DNA of 64,000 bases from positions 7,765,249 through 7,829,248 of the forward strand of contig OZ038423.1 in assembly GCA_964036155.1 (NCBI GenBank). The letters run 5' to 3'. The notes below the pieces were generated by a model, which was not told the DNA's origin, ran no database searches, and saw only the letters and a program-made list of their open reading frames with translations. Within the stretch, counting starts at the first letter, position 1. Every line of letters starts with the position of its first letter. The DNA comes from Diploscapter coronatus (taxonomy: Eukaryota; Nematoda; Chromadorea; Rhabditida; Rhabditidae). The translations under genes and the position numbers were made by a program. Of the stretch, positions 60,401 to 64,000 are shown in pieces.

Positions 60401-63400
60401 GTGGAGGAGTTTGGCATAGGAGCGGCTGGAAGAGGAGCCACGGAGACGGGCGCTGAGGCGGTGCTCGATGGAGCCACTGCTGCAATCAAAAGCGCCATCA
60501 AATTCAATGCATCGATAAAGTCGAATTATACGACTCGAGAAGGAAATGCGGGCTAGGAGCATTTAGAGAAATATTGTACATATCATTTTTAAATCACTTG
60601 CAAACTAGTACTCGACTCCTATTTGTCCATTTTCGTTGCTAATAATCGGTAATATTTTCAAACAAATACTAATTCTGTAGGCAGATGTTTTCACGACTTC
60701 ATACCCGGAATTTGTGGAGGAGGGAAGGTGTACTTGGGCGCTTCTGCAGACGGCGGCTGAGTCGGTGGGGGAGGGGGTGCCATCGGAGGTGGGAACGGCC
60801 TGAAAACTCCTCCATTTCAGTCTTGTAATTATCAACTTCAACGAGAAACTATTCGCTACTCATTTGTGCTTCAAATCCATAATATGAAACTTGTGCACTT
60901 TTCAATTTTTTGTTGTATAAATTATTTTATATCATTCTGGTTATGTGCGAATACTCGAGATTATTTCTATCTCTATTAGAACTAGCCTGAAATCTACGTA
61001 AATTCTAGCGCTTTTAAGAAAAATCTACATCAGAATAGTTGCGAAGTCAATTAGTTCAATTTAGAATTATTTGAAGCTTACATGGGAGGTGGCATATTCA
61101 TTTGCAGAATGGCAGCAGGTGGCTGTTGTTGTACTTGGGGTACTTGGGCGATTTGCTGCGGCAGGGAGGGCGGAGGCACCACATAGGCTGGCATTTGCAT
61201 GTACGGCATCTAAAACCTCCATTCAGTTAAATCAGATTTTGTCTATGTTTCGAGAAATGAATACTTCTCGAGTTGAAAATCTTGTTCAGTAAATTATGAT
61301 TAGTGATCATACTAAAATTTTGAAAAGAAATAATTACAGATGGAAAGTCCGCCAACCATCGTCTTATTTCGATTAGTCAATCAACCGGAAAGCTAATGAG
61401 AAGGAGGATATATTTGGTCAAAATCGAAATCGATTTTCGAAAACTCGAACATTTTTAATTCAATTTCGGATCGAATTTTGATGATAACTTCTACAAGAAT
61501 TTGATATCTCAAAACTGCTCACATAGACAGCGCCCATGGACGTTAGGGGTGCTGGGGGCATGATCGGGGGAGGGGGAAGGACGCCCTGTTGGGGAATGCC
61601 TGCAGGGGTCACGCAAATCGGCTGATTCCCACTCGTAGATGGCTTCACGACGTCGCGACTGGGTGAACCTACAGCAATTTATCGTTTGATCACTCGCGTA
61701 AAAGAGGGAATAACCTGGCGAGAGACTGCAATCAGAGACGAGCTCCATTTTGACGGATATCGAATCGGACAAATGGCACGGCGACTGTCTGGAATATTTT
61801 GCAATAATTTTCGACATACGTTTCAAAAATATCTTAATAGTCTGGATTATAAGCATTAAAATGATGTACAAATGCATAGACTGTGATAATCTAAAAAAAA
61901 ATCAAACTCGTCTATGCTTCAAATTTCGTGAATTTCAAAACAAATAACTACGAATAATTGAAAAGAAGTATTGTAAAAAAAATCTACCTTTTGACTTCGA
62001 ATCCAGTATAAGGTTGTGATGCTATAGGCTGGTAGGTCTGCCCGAGGGTTCCCACGCTTCGCAACGCATTCTTTAGCGTCTCCAACAGAGCCGTCTGAAT
62101 ATCCAAAGTTTAAATTCGTTATTAATTGAGAGGAAGGAAGAAGAAGGAGATTCACCATTTTGATGCAATGTCTTTTAGCATCCAAATGTTGTGAACTCAT
62201 TTTCATTATGCCACTTTCGAGTGCGTTTAGATTTATCCCATTGAAATTTTTATGCATATAGATTGATTCCATTTCGCCTTTCTGGAAATCGAATCACATA
62301 AAAGTGGGATGAACCTACACGTTTAACCCTCCGTGATAAATCTACACTACTCCGTCATGTTATTCCAAAAATTTAACCTTATCAATATTGCTGCAGGCTT
62401 TCTTCAGCTCCTCGCCCAGATATGCTTCGAGTTGTGCCGTGCTCTGTCCCGTGTAAGAGGCCATCTGTGTGATGATCGCAGACCGGTCCATCTCACTGAG
62501 CATTGACGATTCGGGTGGTGGGGTTCGGGGACCTGAGATGAAGAATAAAATTAGCCAAGGATCAAGAAGATCTCGTCAGTTCTGAGAAAAATTACAGATG
62601 AAGAGTTCTATATGGGGTTTCAAAATAGGAATCGAATATTTCTCAGGAATAATGCCAGAACTCGAGAGCAAGTTCACATTCGAACCCTAGAGATATAGCT
62701 TGAATTGTTCAAGCTTTTTTCCTATTTGTTTCCGAGGTTCATGTTGCAAATCATTCATCAAATTCTACCCGGCGATCCAGGCGGCGTTTTCGGCCCTCTC
62801 GGCCGTCGTTCAGGTGTGGACTCTTCGGTCCTGACGCCGACGACTATAGGAGGCGTTTTGGGACGACCGCTACTTGTCACCTGAAAAGTAGCTTTTGCAA
62901 TAATTAGTTCTTCTTCTATTTACCTGGTTGATAATTCCCGGAGTGCGAAGCTGCGAGGAGCTCGGCCCGATCATGTTGAATTCGTCGCCGTCCGGCTGAA
63001 AATTTACACGATCCTCAAATATTCAAGATTATTTTTGGTCTTCCAACAAGTCATTACAAAGCAGAACAAACGTCTTCAGCTTGAAGTTTCGAGAAACGTA
63101 ATAAACGAGATATAGGTGAAACGTACATAAGCCCTTGCGCGCTCAGTCTTTGGGTCGACCTTGACGTAGCCCATCTGGATGTAGTTCTCGATCCGGCCGT
63201 GCATCATCTTGTAGCCCAGCAAACGCTCCATCAGAGTGTCTCGGTTCACAAACTGAAAGCGGATTAGATAAGTTTTGGAAAAGATGGAAGAAATGTTCAG
63301 TTTAAAACATTTCTTACTAAAATTAAAATCTAGACACTCGGGAAGTAAATTGAGGATAATTTCACGGCTTTCGAAATTATAAACCTGGTGGAGATGATCG

Positions 63401-63957
63401 TAATAACCCTATTATATAAAAAGCAATAAAAGAAACATTATGAAACCTACATTCATGGCCATTTCGTCGTTCTTGGCGTACTTCTTCAGATTCTCCTCGG
63501 TGAGTGTCACAGTTTGTGGTGAAGCACTGTAATTCACCGGTAATTGCCCCAATTATCCCATAATTAACCCATTTAACTACCTAATACTCAGCCCAGATTG
63601 GAAAGCCGCATTTGCGAGTGCCGCTTTCTTCTCAGCTCGTTTTCGCTCTTTCAAAGCCAATTCCAGAGGGTCGTTCTGACTGGGTGTCTTGTGCTTCGCT
63701 TGCTGAACATAAGAAATCAGAAGTCTCAACCAAATAACGTTCCAATTTCTAGCTTCAAAAGATAGGATATGTTTCAGAGAAATTGCATAAATCCGCACGT
63801 AAAGCCAAGATTAGCCATCCACGTCCTCCATGTTTTAATAGTCGAATTTTAAATTTCTGACCTTTTCCTCCTTATCGAAACTGGACAGAATCCTGTCGAA
63901 AGGTGTGTCGAATTGAGGCTGATCTCTCTTCGCTTGCTTCTGTCGATTCGACTCCAT
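57434..63957 (-). CDS. 967-residue Pro/Gln-rich protein with conserved N-terminal helices
   Basis: 22 exons with matching phases: 63957-63862, 63702-63581, 63526-63451, 63252-63127, 62995-62924, 62880-62769, 62532-62378, 62281-62156, 62094-61988, 61788-61715, 61668-61523, 61209-61082, 60799-60705, 60479-60307, 60078-59849, 59630-59592, 59489-59399, 59191-59039, 58787-58565, 58348-58220, 58004-57922, 57781-57434. It opens MESNRQKQAKRDQPQFDTPF, a basic coil (LKERKRAEKKAALANAAF), NRDTLMERLLGYKMMHGRIE, then TP motifs (KTPPGSPGPRTPPPESS) and a helical block (LEAYLGEELKKACSN). Residues from about 350 on are low-complexity Pro/Gln/Met/Ser, with isolated ordered pieces (EVKLIEIEPEKSKNG, LSAWREEMKKVAGAA). 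The layout suggests a nuclear transcription or chromatin scaffold; no domain is named with confidence. The ATG is ten bases behind ATTTCAG. Confidence 0.82.
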
Positions 63958-64000
63958 TTTCGCGTAACTGAAATTATTTAGTGAAAAATATAAGAGAGGA
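63958..64000. other. 5' flank of the Pro-rich gene
   Basis: Contains the acceptor-like TAATTTCAG (read on the minus strand, 63968-63976) just before the 5' UTR; a spliced-leader site or the end of an intron running out of the window. Confidence 0.5.

Overview
The window looks like nematode nuclear DNA. It is AT-rich, and its genes are cut into many short exons by introns that are often only 40-60 bases long and end in the nematode acceptor TTTCAG or TTTTAG. Several start codons sit just behind an acceptor-like AG with no recognisable upstream exon, which is what spliced-leader trans-splicing would leave. Families typical of nematodes are present (ShKT secreted proteins, a NEK/RCC1 kinase of the NEKL type, short TRPA-like channels, a maT transposon). 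No bacterial operon, rRNA, tRNA or CRISPR array was recognised. All exon borders were joined by hand from reading frame, intron phase and GT/GC...AG signals.

Layout. 1-3108 (+): 3' part of DUS2 tRNA-dihydrouridine synthase. 4379-5356 (-): small Cys-rich single-pass membrane protein. 5357-9855: gene-free, strongly purine/pyrimidine-skewed DNA. 9856-12750 (-): tandem pair of coiled-coil paralogues with identical internal exon lengths. 14021-14898 (+): an uncharacterised basic protein with one unsolved splice phase. 16394-19043 (-): secreted ShKT protein with a Tc1-like MITE in an intron. 19044-25013: almost empty. 25026-31345 (+): tandem pair of TRPA-type channels without ankyrin repeats; the first is intact, the second is AT-rich, has lost a splice donor and carries a 150-bp GC-rich insertion in one exon. 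32891-34398 (+): UBE2G2/UBC7-type E2 enzyme. 35267-36852 (+): ribosomal protein eL31. 37074-41626 (-): NEK8/9-type kinase with RCC1 repeats, a coiled coil and a CaaX-like end, with a fold-back element just upstream. 41872-45836: repeat-bearing spacer. 45837-46602 (-): unknown gene. 48048-49494 (+): secreted VWA-like protein. 49746-53887 (-): single-pass receptor with an L-domain-like ectodomain, with a degenerate maT (DD37D-like) transposon in an intron. 53888-57433: AT-rich with scattered protein-like frames, probably a decayed gene. 57434-63957 (-): 967-residue Pro/Gln-rich protein of unknown function.

The genes do not form a pathway. Housekeeping genes (DUS2, E2, eL31, NEK) are conserved and GC-richer. 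They alternate with nematode-specific, AT-richer loci that show tandem duplication, transposon insertion and decay. The most unusual signals are the ankyrin-less TRPA pair, the 150-bp direct-repeat-flanked insert in the second copy, the fold-back element upstream of the NEK gene and the two transposons lodged in introns.
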